Source: Apoda limacodes (taxonomy: Eukaryota > Arthropoda > Insecta > Lepidoptera > Limacodidae). From it: 64,000 bases of DNA. Below the pieces are notes generated by a model, which was not told the origin of the DNA, did no database searches, and saw only the letters and a program-made list of their open reading frames with translations. A program made the position numbers and the translations under genes. Below are positions 21,836 to 50,997 of the stretch, piece by piece. Location of the stretch: positions 21,785,901 to 21,849,900 of the forward strand of contig OX291549.1 of assembly GCA_946406115.1 (NCBI GenBank), in the 5' to 3' direction. Each line of letters begins with the position of its first letter. Position 1 is the stretch's first letter.

Positions 21836-23571
21836 GTGGCTATCGACTCACTCACTAGCCACCTGAGCGCCACCGTTGGCGAGTGCTCAAGACAAGTGCC
21901 GGTTGGTGACTACCATCACCTAATTCCGCCTCAGCACATCAGGTCGCTAATGACTGAGCGTAAAGCAGCCCACCAAAGATGCGATCGCGCTCCCTCCGCC
22001 GAAGAACCTCGCTTCAAAGACTTACATCGCCGTGTAAGATCTGCTGTAGCTGAGCTTCGCGCCCAACGTTTCGGTGATCTGATGGAGAATATCTCTCCTT
22101 CTCATCAAGCTTATTGGTGCCTAGCCAGAATGTTGAAATCAGATTCATTCATCTCCCTCCCTCCGCTAACCCATCCCAACAACGTTCCCGCGTTCTATAA
22201 CAACGAAACAGCGGACTGCCTTGCGTCTAGCCTTCAAGCCCAATGTGCCTTAAGTACACAACCATTCTATCCCAATCACGCGCGAGAGGTAGAGGTGAAG
22301 TGGAGCGCAGAGAATCTCTGCCCCTTATTACGGTCGACGAGGTCAAACGGGTCATAAAGACCTACGCCCCCGCACAGCCCCCGACGCGAATAATATCCAC
22401 AACGATATTCTAAAGCGCCTGACTTTTCCCCTTCTCTGTCTTCTAGCAGCCATCTTCAACGCTGCTATCGACAATTGCATTTTTTCTTCTCAATGGAAAG
22501 ATGCGATTGTTCTAAGCATCCACAAGCCTGGGAAAGCTCGTACCGAGCCTTCCTCCTACCACCCTGTTTACATTAGTTTTTAGTTAGTTTTCTAAAGTCC
22601 CTTGGTAAACTTTACGAACGCCTCCTCCTCGCTCGCCTACGGAACTCTATAGTCTCCAAAGGCATCTTAATCAACGAGCAGTTCGGCTTCCCCGCCCAAC
22701 ACTCGTGCGTCCACTAAGTCCTCCGTATCACGGAACACCTATCACTGGCTTCTAACCAGTACTAGGTAATCCCCGTCAAACAGGCGCTGTCTTTTTCGAT
22801 GCAGCGAAAGCCTTTGACAAAATCTGGCACAACGGTTTAATTTATAAACTGTACAACCAGACCGCCTCGTACTAATCATACGAGACTATATGTCGAACCG
22901 CAGTTTTCGCTAGAATCGAAGGCACTCTCTCTTCCCCTCTTCCTATACAAGCAGGAGTCCCGCAAAGGAACGTGCTCTCCCCTATCTTGTACCTTCTGTA
23001 CACCAACGACATCCCTAAAACATTAGATTCCCAACTAGCCCTCTTCGCGGACGATACCGCTATTTACACCACCCACAGGCAAGTGAGTCGAATCACTAAG
23101 GGACACTAATCCGCAATCACCGCCCTAGGCGAATGGTTTCGGAAATGGAGAATCGAAGTGAATCCCGACAAAAGCTCTGCCGTTCTCTTCACCAAAGACC
23201 GCCCTCCACGACCATATTCCCTCTCACTCTTGGGCCGTGCCATTCCTTGGCAAAACAAGGCCAAATATCTCGGTTTGACCCTGGATAGGCGTCTGAACTT
23301 CCACGATCACACCAACATAGTTAGAGACCGAGCCGCTTTTGTCTTAGGTCGTCTATATCCCATGATAGGCAAGTACAGTTAAATGTCGCTAAGAAATAAG
23401 CTGACTTTTTACAGCACTTGGATTCGCCCCATAATAGCATACGCCAGTGTCGTCTATGCGTTGTCTAAACGCAACCTTCATAGACTCCATGCGACGATGC
23501 ATGGACTCACCCCCTGTCACGCAGGGCTAAAGTGGTCAGTGAAAGAGATTGAACTATTTCGTTATTTTTGA
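21836..23571 (+). pseudogene. Jockey reverse transcriptase, broken
   Basis: Open segments at 21836-22357, 23158-23382 and 23383-23571 flank frameshifted stretches with recognisable RT boxes, including LFADD. Several stops make translation impossible. Confidence 0.8.
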
Positions 23572-23974
23572 ATTATTTCGTTGAAGTTCTTCTTAACGAT
23601 TTATTGGCTTTGGACCTTCTACAAACAATTTAACTTTTAGAAATTTTCCTGTACCCGAATGTTGTCTGGAAGTGATCGCTTAATAGCGATAAGACCGCCT
23701 TATGTACTATACCCTATATTTTTGACTGTTTTTTTTTCTCTGTATTTATGTGCAATAAAGTGTATCTCATTAATTCATTCATTATGTTATGATGTGGGTT
23801 AATTATCGATTTATAATAAATTGTCGCTAAGCACTCTACTTTAAGTTTAGTTCATAAATGAAACAAATAAATTTAGTTTTTGTCCGACCTTCGTGTTTAA
23901 CTCGCTACCTATCTATAGTAAGGAGTAACAACGGCTCGGAAGTAAAAAAGACATTGAACTAAAAGCATATGTAC

Positions 23975-24698
23975 TAGAGATGCGCCGAATATTCGTTTAT
24001 TCCGGTATTCGGGATATTCAGCAAATTTAAGCTATTCGTATTTGGTTAAATTATTCGGTTTTAATGCGAATATATTTTTTAGTTTTAAAGCTGATTACCT
24101 AATGAATATTGAAGATTTTAAAATACCTAATCACCTGATAGATTTTACTATGGACTAGCATATAGGTTTATGAAAAACAACTAAAGCCTATTTTCAGTTG
24201 TCAATAGAATTTTTATTTCGAATTAAACAGTTAAGCATTACCTAATTAAAAATAAGACAGAAACTAATAATTGTTATTCACCAAGGGTAAGTTGTGATGA
24301 CGGAAAAACAGACTTTAAGCTCTATCTGGCAACAGTCTATTGCATTTTTTTCATAAAAGTTTCCAGCTTCAGAAAATAACCTTTCACTGTTTACGGTGCA
24401 CTTAGGAAACTCTAGCTAAATGTGCATATTTTTTTATGCTTTGGGTTCATCAGACGTTTTGCGTCTAACTAAAAGTATCGGGGCAGCGGATAGGTAGCGA
24501 GCGGCGAGGTTGTGCTCGCTCGCTTGCCGGCTGGCGGCTAGAACTCAGTATGTTAGACCTAAGATAGACCTGTTTGCGCGCAAAATTTGCAGAGTGAGGA
24601 ACCGAATAGTTCTGCCGGATATTCGGTTCGGTAAGAATCCAACCGAATAACATTCGGTATTCGGTTATTCGGTAAAATTACTATTCGGCGCTTCTTTA
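23975..24698 (-). mobile_element. hAT transposon remnant with 8 bp target duplication
   Basis: The termini TAGAGATGCGCCGAATA and the inverted TAAAGAAGCGCCGAATA match at 15 of 17 bases. The element is flanked by the identical octamer ATATGTAC at 23967-23974 and 24699-24706, the hallmark of hAT insertion. On the minus strand, around 24270-24430, it encodes CTVNSERLFSEAGNFYEKN, matching the C-terminal dimerisation block of hAT transposases (xSERLFSxAG). The catalytic core is absent, so it is a deletion derivative. Confidence 0.9.
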
Positions 24699-24706
24699 AT
24701 ATGTAC

Positions 24707-26043
24707 TAAATCATACTTACTAGATATATACCTACCGATACTTGACTTAGCCAGCACCACATTATCGCATAACAACATAATTAACATGCAGGGTGCTTGC
24801 TATACAAGCGATAAGAACTGCGTGGGTGCCATTACGGGCCATCCACCATGCCGACATACCAGACCGACGCGACGCGTAGATACCTACCTAACTAACTACT
24901 ATACTATATCATATCCAACAGACGAAGGATATGGCGCTTTTAATTTACGCGAAAACGCTAGCTCCATTTATCGTGACATTGTTTATTAGCGTCCAGTGGA
25001 GTGTTTCAAGTGTAGAAGCCCCAAAACAAGTGCCAATATCGCCTTATCTAATGATGATTGGAGTATAACAACTGTTCGGAGCATAGTTAGTGATGTGGGC
25101 GGCTGAATGGGATAGCTCGGGATCGATAAGGTTGTAGTGCGCAAACTCGAGGGACGTACGTATACAGCTGGCAATTCGCGTCCGCGACTCCAGGCCTCCA
25201 GGCTTAAGATACAGTGCATTTTGTGAGATACCTAAGTGGACCCTGTATCACGGATATGTTCCAGATTAGTCGCCGGCCCTAAACGGTCAGTAAATAATTA
25301 TTTTATTTGGTTATGACACCTTTTATTCTTAAGGGATGGCTTTCCTTGGTACGCCATATTATCTAATTCTATTAATATGAAACCTGTTACATGAAACTAT
25401 CAATGTTTTATTATTGCTGTTATATTATATTTACATTACTGTAGAATTTAAAGTGTTTTGTATCTCTGACACTATTTCCTTACTTCATATATCCTTGTCT
25501 TTCTCTTATGTGTATAATATTTTTTTATTAAAGCAGGTAAGTTGTAAGTTCTTATATGGGTGGATTTTGCGTTGGATTGAATGCTATTGGTTCTATTTTT
25601 AGACTGACTGTGGCTAGTACAAATAATTAATTTCTGCCTTTCTTTGTCAAAGGCAAAGGTATTTTTATGTAGGTTGCCGAGCTGGCTGGCGTGGGATGCA
25701 AAGGGCACGAATGCTTGCGTCAATAGACTCTATACAGAAATATTTATAGAATACTTATTAGATGTTACCATAATGTTACTTAGAATTGATTGCTTTTTGA
25801 TTGAATGAGTTTCGGGTTGTAAAATTACTGGTGAATTACCCATGAAACTGGGTAGTAAAATTAGTAATGAATTACCCATAATACTTTTATGTAGTTTATT
25901 TACCCATAACTAGTTATTTGACGGTTTGGTGTAGCTTCGAAGTCTATATTTTTCACAGCTGTTTATCACAGGAACTATCTAAATAATTATGTAAAAATAA
26001 ATATCACAGGTTTTTATATTTAGAGCTCGCTTCTCACATAAAA
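24707..26043. other. Intergenic, no gene seen
   Basis: Mixed-composition sequence. A short imperfect duplication with GTAAAATTA...GAATTACCCAT lies near 25820-25885. No element boundaries or coding motifs were recognised. Confidence 0.4.
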
Positions 26044-26163
26044 ACTGGTACGGAGTTAGGCAGGTACTAACTTACTGGTACGGAGCTAGGCAGGTACTAA
26101 CTTACTAGTACGGAGCTAGGCAGGTACTAACTTACTAGTACGAAGCTAGGCAGGTACTAACTT
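26044..26163. repeat. 30 bp x 4 tandem repeat
   Basis: Four exact-length copies of a 30 bp unit (ACTRGTACGRAGYTAGGCAG plus GTACTAACTT) follow one another without spacers and differ at one to three positions each. It is non-coding. Confidence 0.95.
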
Positions 26164-27490
26164 TTCTCTTCTGTGTCTTCAAGGCGAAGCCTCTTCTTTA
26201 ATGGATTTGAAGTCGGCTTATGATTTTGTTGAAAAAAGTTTATTTTTTAATTTTTAGTTGCCCTTTTAAACAAATTTAAATTTTTAGTTGATCCTTAAAG
26301 TCCATATTTAAGAAACTTAGAACTTTCTTTAATTTTTCTTCGAAACTATACATTAGTCAAGCGGATAAATGATAGGAAAGAACTATCTTTCTCTTTTATC
26401 ACATATCTACGTAATCCTAAAAACAAATGATTGAAAATACAATACGAAACATTTTATAACTTTAATAAATAACTTTAACTTTAACTATATAAATATACCT
26501 ACCGCTTAAGGACCGACGGACAGATATAACGAAACAGTATAATTGAATCACGTATTTCTGAGACCCATTGTATTTTTAAATCCAGGCGATCAAATTTTTC
26601 AGAGGAGACAAACAACTAAATAACAACGTATTTTTAAGGAAAGCTCGGTCTGTTTGTAAAGCTTATTTGGAACATACATCATTTTACATATTATCATAAA
26701 TTCTGAACATTATCAGGCTTAAAGATATTAACAAAAATGGGTCCAAAAGTGGTGTACTTGTGTTGTTACTATAATTTCTCTGTTAATAAAACAAAAAACC
26801 AAAGTTAATGATGTTTATTAGTAGATTATTGTTGCAAATCAATTATTAGGTATATAGGTTGGCCACAAGTAAATTTCATGGTAGAAATCAATATTTCGTC
26901 TTCTCTATCTCCTTTAAATATTTCAATTTTTGGGTTTCGCATAGTTAGTTTCATAGTTTCATCATGTCCGTCCGTCCGACCGTATGTCACAGCCTCATTA
27001 GTCAGCCGTCTTTGTAATAATTCTGATTAAAACTTATTTGAACTTGCTTGAATTGAATTGTTTTGTAATTGAAATAAAAAAAAATAAAGTAGCTTTCCAT
27101 ACATTGAACGGAGGGATGAAACATTTTTTCGCACACCCGTTTGTATAGAGTGTCGTTTGACGATGAATTTGAGATTTAAACATTTTTTTAATGTATATTC
27201 TGCAATTAATTGGCTTCCAAAGTAAAAAGTGTGTGCATGTTATCATATGTGGTCGTATAGACACAAACTCTTACTTTTAAACTTCTAGTATTTAAACAAA
27301 AATTATAATAACTTATACCTAAATACCTTTAACGATAATTGTTTTGAAATTGGTTTACAAGCCTAACTTGATGCTTGAATCACGCATTTGGACGGTTTTT
27401 AAAATTAAATATTTAAAATGAAAATAGTATGGAACGAAACAAATACATTTATTTCAAATACGCATTACAATTTTTAATATGTATGTTGAG
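26164..27490. other. Intergenic, no gene seen
   Basis: AT-rich sequence without conserved frames; only scattered low-complexity runs. Confidence 0.4.
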
Positions 27491-27834
27491 TGTGTATACT
27501 TAGGTTTACCCGGGTGTACTTAGAATCACCGAAAGGTTGTGGGTAATATCGGAATAACAAATTAAATTAATTTCAATTCGGGATCTACCCAGACTCATCT
27601 ACCCAATGCTGCCTGGGTAACGTTCGGTGTTGCGTCATATTTGAGCACGCGGCCAAAAGCGTGCGCGGGGCGATTGAAACGATTTGATTTGTGCTCGGTA
27701 AGTGTCGTCAAGAAAGTGATTGCTTCTCTAATTTAACGAAATACTATGTGATCAATGATGAGGTGCTCGATATTTTGCATGATATATGGCCATTGGGCAT
27801 GAAGAAAAACATCGAATAAAAAAAATATACATAA

Positions 27835-28149
27835 ATGTTACTCAAGAAGAAAAAAAGTTGTATTTACGACTATGCGAATCTGTCCACTGAAATGAATGGT
27901 TGCTTTCAAGTAGATTTAATTGACAAGCAGTCAAACCCTGACGGTAACTACAAATTTATCATTGTCAATCAAGACCATTTGATAACGTTTGTACAGCTTC
28001 GCGTGTTGCCACAACGAAACGAAACGGTACACACGAAACAAATTTGTGTGAAATTTGTACATACTCAACGAAATATAGATGAAAATAGATTATCTGCACG
28101 GTTAAGTTTAGAAAATCAAGAATTAATAAATTCGAAGTCAAAAAAATGA
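27835..28149 (+). pseudogene. KRBA2-like integrase core fragment
   Basis: The open frame contains FQVDLIDKQSNPDGNYKFI and NQDHLITFVQLR, matching the start of the integrase catalytic core; the first catalytic Asp is D in QVDLID. It then jumps to unrelated or C-terminal sequence (RLSARLSLENQELINSK), so the middle of the core, with the second Asp and the Glu, is missing. Confidence 0.65.
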
Positions 28150-28189
28150 AAGCCTTTCCTAATTTAAAATTCCTGCTATGTTCTGTTAG

Positions 28190-28557
28190 AGATACGGTAA
28201 GAGTCCAAATACCAGATGTAGATAGAGGAAGAGATTTTCAGTTATAGTAATTAGGCAGTTATAGTAATTACTAGCGATCTTTATATGCCAGGAAACTAAC
28301 GTGGAACTATCAAGAAAATGATTTCAAGATACCAGTTTTCTGTGGTTCAAGATAAACTGGTTAAAACTGAAAATATATTACCAAAAAAAAAACTTACGAC
28401 AACTTGCAATAAACAGTCGTTTTTAGGAGGTCATGCAAGGTTTATAAAAGGTATACAAAATTGCAAGACAAAATGTGCTACAAAAAAGTGTACATTCAGG
28501 GCTGCAATAATATTCTGCAATTCGAAAGTATTAAAGCAGTTTGTCTTATTTAAATAA
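28190..28557 (+). pseudogene. KRBA2-like integrase C-terminal fragment with Cys-rich motif
   Basis: The frame with VRDTVRVQIPDVDRGR stops soon after. The later frame (28318-28557) reads ISRYQFSVVQDKL and then CKTKCATKKCTFRAAIIFC, resembling the Cys-rich C-terminus of KRBA2-like transposon proteins, where the spacing is CxxxCxxxxCxC. Several Cys appear lost. Confidence 0.6.
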
Positions 28558-28988
28558 AAAATATCTATTTCAATGATTTATTTTAGTATTTTTTAAAAAT
28601 GTTTTATCGTTAACAGGCCTTTTGTGAACTATTATTATAAAAAAATCTTTACCTACTTACATAACTATACGAATTATCTCTGTTAAAAATACTTTAAGTA
28701 CGTGTGATATGTTTAGGAAAGCTAATTATGTTTTTTATCAAACAAAAGCTATCAATGCATTTAGATTTTAATTTCACTACTTCTATTATTACCCAAGCAG
28801 CGTAGGGTAAACCTAGGTGAGTCTGATTAAATCCCGATTTAAAATTTATTTCATTTATTTTTTTGTCATTACTCAAAAGCTTTGGGTAATTCTAAATAAA
28901 CCCGGTTAAACCTAAGTATACACAATCTTCTATCATTACCCGTAACATGTATATGAAGAAAGAAATTAATGTTTTTCCATTGTATATC

Positions 28989-29085
28989 ATAAAGATGGCA
29001 AACAAGTACACGGTATCTTGATTTTAACTAGATGCCTAACACCAGGGGTATTACTTATGTTTTGGTGACCCTTTAAGTGTGTCAT
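28989..29085 (-). mobile_element. CR1/jockey-like LINE 3' end, highly diverged
   Basis: The minus strand shows diverged pieces of the family's 3' block: TGTTTGCCATCTTTA, GTGTACTTG and a CACCCTTTAAAG-like stretch in the same order as the better copies. Identification rests only on order and short matches. Confidence 0.4.
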
Positions 29086-29089
29086 GTCA

Positions 29090-31955
29090 TAATTAAAAAG
29101 TAACATTACTGAAAACAGTAATGAGTGCTCAAAAAAGATACTTTCCTATAAAAAAATCCTATTACCAAGGCAAATTAGTAGCAAAGTGTTCTTAAGGGGA
29201 AGCTAAATTTTTTTATATTTAAAGGGTCGTTACAGCTTGTAAGTTTTAATTCATAGACAATCCTTACAATATAGGAATAATAGGATAAAAGGGCGAATAC
29301 AGATAATGAGTTCTCTACCTGCCCTCTACTTTGTTTCAGGCATAGACTTAAAAAAACATAAATCATCTACTACTCGGCTCCCTCCTAATTCCTATATTTT
29401 TATTCTTCTTATTCCCAATCGTCGACTATTTCGGGGATCTATTATTTTAGACAGAAAATACTCCATTTAGAAACGGACAAGTTTTGATTCCATTTTATTT
29501 CCCCAAAACATTGTCTTTTAAGATTTTGATGACATGGGATTCAGTTTCACCTGACCATATGCCAAACAAGCAATATTGCAGCCCAGTTACACGAAGTTGG
29601 CCCAGAAATTAAGTTTTGTCATTAGCAATATTGACTTTACATAGATGATAACAGAATATGTTACCAAGTGGTCCGACTTACCTATATTTACAAAAAAAAA
29701 CGCTACGTAAGAAGTGAGAAATCAGTGCAACGCGCTGAGCGGATAAGTTAACTGAACCACACACCCTAATTCTATTTCATCTCGGCGAACACTGCTGACC
29801 GGAAAATGTTTGCGAATCGCGAGTTGTTGCCTTCAGAATCTGGCAGTTTTTCTTTTCTCCTCGAAAAATGATGTATGAAAATGAAATAAGTGTTGTGAGG
29901 CTTAAAAAAATTGGGCCTAATCTGTTGGTGTAACTTAAAAAATATTAAGGAAACAGAATCCTTAGAATTTGATGTTTTAAAAATCCATATCGTGTTATTT
30001 AAATAAAAAAAATATATATCAAACGAATTACAACAAATCATGTTTTTGTGTTGGGGTTTTCTTTAATAAGGGTTCAATTTTAATTTGACATAAATTATAT
30101 TACTTTATTACATATATAAGGATATTGATAGATACACATGTTCAAAAATGGCTTAAAGTGCTACAACCCCGCCTTAAAGGAGCTCGTCCAATCCTTACTA
30201 AATCAAAATGGGAGCAATCTGTGGGTTAATAATACGTTTACGTTATACGTAAAAAAAAATCAAGTCCGTGTACAACTAAAAAAAAACAAAAATAACATAC
30301 AACCATCATACAACCTCTTTTTCTTTTAAAGTCGGTTAAAAAGGTAATACGTCAGATATCAACAACATTCAACCATTTATTGCCAACGATGTATACCTAT
30401 AAGCTGTTTGCAATAGAAATAATAGAAAAAAGGATAGCAAAAACCATTGAGAAGTGTCAACCAGTGGAACAGGCCGGATTTTGACAAGGGTCATGGAAAT
30501 CAACACCCTAGACTAAATAGTGGAAAAATACCAAGAATTTTAGGAACAACTATAATAAATAAAAACATAAATAAATAAATGTTTATTTCAGACCGTAGTC
30601 TATTACTTGCTTTTGTTGAATAGGTACGAGATTCGTTTAACTCAAGCGTTAGATTCAATATCTCACGAAAGTATTTATTGCTTGCACTAGATCATCAAGG
30701 CATCCCAAATACCTATATACATCTAAATAATTAATTGTTTTTATTATGACCTGAAAAAAATATTGGAACTTTAAAAAAACATTGAAATCGAAGCTATTAT
30801 TAATGCTGAATAAAAGGTTATGGACTCGTGCTTGCTACCTTGCTTAACATATAGAGCACAAACTTAGATCTTATGCTCTATGCGTGCCGGGGCATAGCCG
30901 AGGTCCGGTTATGCTCAGTTGTAGCTAAGGCTTGTATTGTGCTTTTCTTAAACATGCGTGTAAAACATCTAATTATTTTGACAGCTGTATTGACAATAAT
31001 AAAAATAGTATAGGTCATTTTGCCGCCAATCCGCTGCGTTCAAATGTCGATTTCTTTTTTACTTTTTTAATTATTTAAATGACGTATTCCTTTTGTTGTG
31101 CCAGTCCGAAATTTAAAGAAAACTTGATGAGTTATTTCCTTAGTTATCAATGTTCGGGTTTCAAAAAATTCGTTTCATTTTCGAATTTCATATTTGAGGG
31201 CTGGAGCGCTCGAGCGGACGGATAAATCATTGCGGGTCGTTCTCTGATACTGTACTGCAAGTACGATTTCTCCCAAAGAAGATTGCATATCGTAGCATGT
31301 TAGAGAAAAAAATATTTTCTTCAACATTTTTTCTTGAAAATCTTATCATTTTCGCCTAATGTGTCTTTGTTTCGATTCCGCCCATTACTGCATTTCGTTT
31401 GTGTGTTAGGAAAAACTTCTTTGTCGATTAAGATATTTTTATGCAAAAATTGCTCGTGCGTAATAAGTAAACCATTTATTTTCTATCAACACTGTAAAAG
31501 AAAACCACGACAAATTCTATCTTTAAAATGCCAGCAATATTCAAGATTTATTATCTATTCTTAGAACCAGCGGGATGTCGGTTAAACGAGATGACATTTC
31601 TCATTGCTTTGCGTAGATTGGCACTTCAAGTATTTTATGCTGTATACGTACCAGTGGTTTGCTATTATGAGAAATTTAATGGCTAGGCGCAGTCTGCTTG
31701 TAATATTCTTTAGGTTTTTAATTACTATCTGCGTATAAAACTTAAATGGAGTCGTATTCATTTATGTGATATATTCTTAGGGATTCAATTAGAGAAGCTA
31801 TGCCAATAAAGTGAGTTTAAGAGTTATGTAGCCAAATTGCAATGACGGGACTGTTCGGTTCATCTATAGAAAATGTCAACTATTTAATAAAGATATGTTT
31901 TATTGCAATTCAGGAAAGACTTCCTTAGTGTCATTGGGATATTGTTGTGAACATT
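29090..31955. other. Intergenic, no gene seen
   Basis: AT-rich sequence. The part around 30130-30350 ends in AAAGTCGGTTAAAAAGG, a motif also near 14520 in inverted form, so a dispersed repeat is likely. No host exon was recognised upstream of the IA-2 signal-peptide exon. Confidence 0.4.
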
Positions 31956-31960
31956 TTTGT

Positions 31961-32102
31961 ATACCACCAAAGAGGCAAACAAGCTTGTGGTGCGCCTGAT
32001 GTGCAGCGGTAACCGCAGCCTATGAACGCTTGCAACACCGGGGGCATAACTCGCAAGTTGCCTACCATTTCGAAATCGAAATGAATTCGAAAATAAATTC
32101 AC
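31961..32102 (-). mobile_element. CR1/jockey-like LINE 3' end, 5'-truncated
   Basis: The minus strand reads GVASVHRLRLPLHIRRTTSL followed by GCCTCTTTGGTGGTATAC, the same terminal block as the 54-55 kb copy (GVASVRRLR, then GCCACCTTAGTGGTATA). It lies about 200 bp upstream of the IA-2 coding start. Confidence 0.75.
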
Positions 32103-32306
32103 AAGAGAAATGGCGGGAAGCTCATTCGCGGGAGGGAGTTCTTCTCAAACGGCACTGTACATTTAAGGAACAGCCAATTTAATCTTTCTTAAGATATGGT
32201 CACGCGGATAAAGGGTCGCGAGAGTTTAAAGTTCATACCTACATATGTCGTGGTAATAAGGTATCAACGTTTTAAATGTGGTTTTTTGGTGATCCCCACA
32301 GATGTG

Positions 32307-49634
<17,328 letters not shown>

Positions 49635-49782
49635 GCTAAGTTGATAAAGTACATTACTTCTGCTATTCTAAAATTGATATCGTTTCGCTAATATTTATAA
49701 TTGTTTTAATGGTTTAGATTTGTGTATGATGTACAAGATTTTGTAAAGTGTAACGACAGAATACTAAAAATACATACTAACA

Positions 49783-49788
49783 AATAAA
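49783..49788 (+). promoter_or_regulatory. Candidate IA-2 polyadenylation signal
   Basis: AATAAA about 150 bases after the IA-2 stop codon is the first good hexamer downstream. Confidence 0.45.
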
Positions 49789-50543
49789 ATCCAAAATTTT
49801 ATACAACTATCTGAGTAAACTGTATATTGTGCCAACCAGCCATTCAGAAATCATAACAACGTTTGGCAATAATTTTTCAGCCGAATATTTACAGTAAGAT
49901 TTAATAGCTGATGAATTATTTGTGATTTTTATAATTTAATCATGCATAATTGCTAGTAAAAAAAAGAAAATTATAGGATTTGATTTGAATTTAAATAACA
50001 TTTTACAAATACCACGAAAATTTATCCGTGTGTATTTTAAATAGAGTAGGTGCTCTAGGTACTGGGTTGAATTATAAGTATTTTATATTAAAATATGTGT
50101 TAGCAAGAGATAAAAGTGTATTTTACAAAGGCATATCTACATGATAACAGGTATCTTATCTACTAAATCAGATTTATCAACTAGTCGGTAAATAATTTGT
50201 CGGCATATTTTCTTTTTGCATAAATGCCTATCAGACAGATTTAATCAGCCGATCTCCATTATAATAACTAACTCGGCTGAATTTCACAATAGTTATATAT
50301 CAAAAATTAATAAAATTGTTGCTTATATACAGTTATTGGTAAAAATTGAATGTTTATATACTTAAGTGTCAATTGTTAAGATGTTTAAAAGTCTATTTAT
50401 TATCTTGTGTTTCTTACACCTACTATGCATAGCATTTTAAAATCCCTTAAAATTTTCTAATTTTATTTTTAAGTAGTATACTTAATTATATGTAAACATA
50501 TGCTGTAACCAAAATTTATTGCAAGTGTTTGGCTTTGTATATA
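49789..50543. other. Intergenic, no gene seen
   Basis: AT-rich sequence downstream of IA-2. Nothing recognised. Confidence 0.5.
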
Positions 50544-50997
50544 TGTCGCAGCCATCTAGTTAAATTAGCCAGTTAATTGGAGGCCTAGGCAGATCGTTAA
50601 GTATGGAATAGAAAGGAACAGAACAGAACAGACGCACTGTATAAGTCATGTATGTTGGATTAGGTTCAGTTTCTCTTGTATCATCGTAGATGCGGAGTGA
50701 GCAAAGCGAGCGGAGCGTTCCAGTCATGTTTCATATAATAATTTGTTCAGTGCCGGTCGAAGAGACGCCCCCGAGAGCGACAACCCAAGTCGAGGCTCCC
50801 CCCGCGGGGAACCCTTGAGCGTTGGGCGCTATACGGGCTGAGGCTCCTTCAGAGTCTCGCCCAAAAAATTCCGGTGAAGCAGTAATGGCTGCAACAGCCA
50901 ACTGCATAGTCAGTCAGAAAATAAATAAACATGATAATTTCTTTTCCATAGCCATGGCGCCAAATCAACTGGCTAATTTAACCAGATGGCTGCGACA
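50544..50997. mobile_element. MITE A, TGTCGCAG terminal inverted repeats
   Basis: The ends TGTCGCAGCCATCTAGTTAA and, inverted, TGTCGCAGCCATCTGGTTAA continue into AATTAGCCAGTT on both sides. It is flanked by TATA-rich sequence on both sides. Internally it shares ACGCACTGTATAAG and TAGATGCGGAG..GAGCGGAGCGTTCCAG with the element at 55751. Non-coding, 454 bp. Confidence 0.85.

Larger units (their letters stand above)
20770..23765 (+). mobile_element. Jockey-clade non-LTR retrotransposon, degenerate
   Basis: In order it contains an ORF1 remnant with the PRE_C2HC-type block (RAVIKGVPKEF, then QGLPVRAVHRMYNG at about 20890-20930), an AP-endonuclease start (GYFNANGLRNQREEL ... FLIQETFL, 21330-21450), and an RT (AFDKIWHNGLIYKL near 22830, GVPQRNVLSPILY near 22950, LFADDTAIYTT near 23045, KYLGLTLDRRLNF near 23260). 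Many stops and frameshifts interrupt it, including a stop near 20879 in ORF1, and the PQGS block reads PQRN. Base composition is clearly more GC-rich than its surroundings. The 3' end lies near ATAAAGTGTATCTCATTAATTCATTC. Confidence 0.88.
27491..28924 (+). mobile_element. Decayed DNA transposon with KRBA2-like integrase and long inverted repeats
   Basis: Diverged arms of about 130-136 bp at 27491-27620 and 28789-28924 are inverted relative to each other; both outer ends begin TGTGTATACTTAGGTTTA. Between them are fragments of a KRBA2-type integrase: CFQVDLIDKQSNPDGNYKF ... VNQDHLITFVQLR (27900-28010), DTVRVQIPDVDRGR (28190-28235) and a Cys-rich tail CKTKCATKKC (28470-28500). The family carries a DDE integrase related to those of Gypsy and Ginger elements. 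Only pieces of the core remain. No target duplication is obvious. The DNA-transposon interpretation rests on the inverted arms plus the integrase content. Confidence 0.7.

Noticed and set aside
26044..26163. CRISPR-like array
   Set aside because: Units abut directly without spacers, and the genome is eukaryotic.
27835..28149. Host gene encoding a 104-residue protein
   Set aside because: The sequence is a fragment of a KRBA2-like transposon integrase inside inverted repeats.
29772..30041. Minus-strand gene of 89 residues
   Set aside because: No domain, no conserved splice context, and AT-rich composition; cannot be supported.
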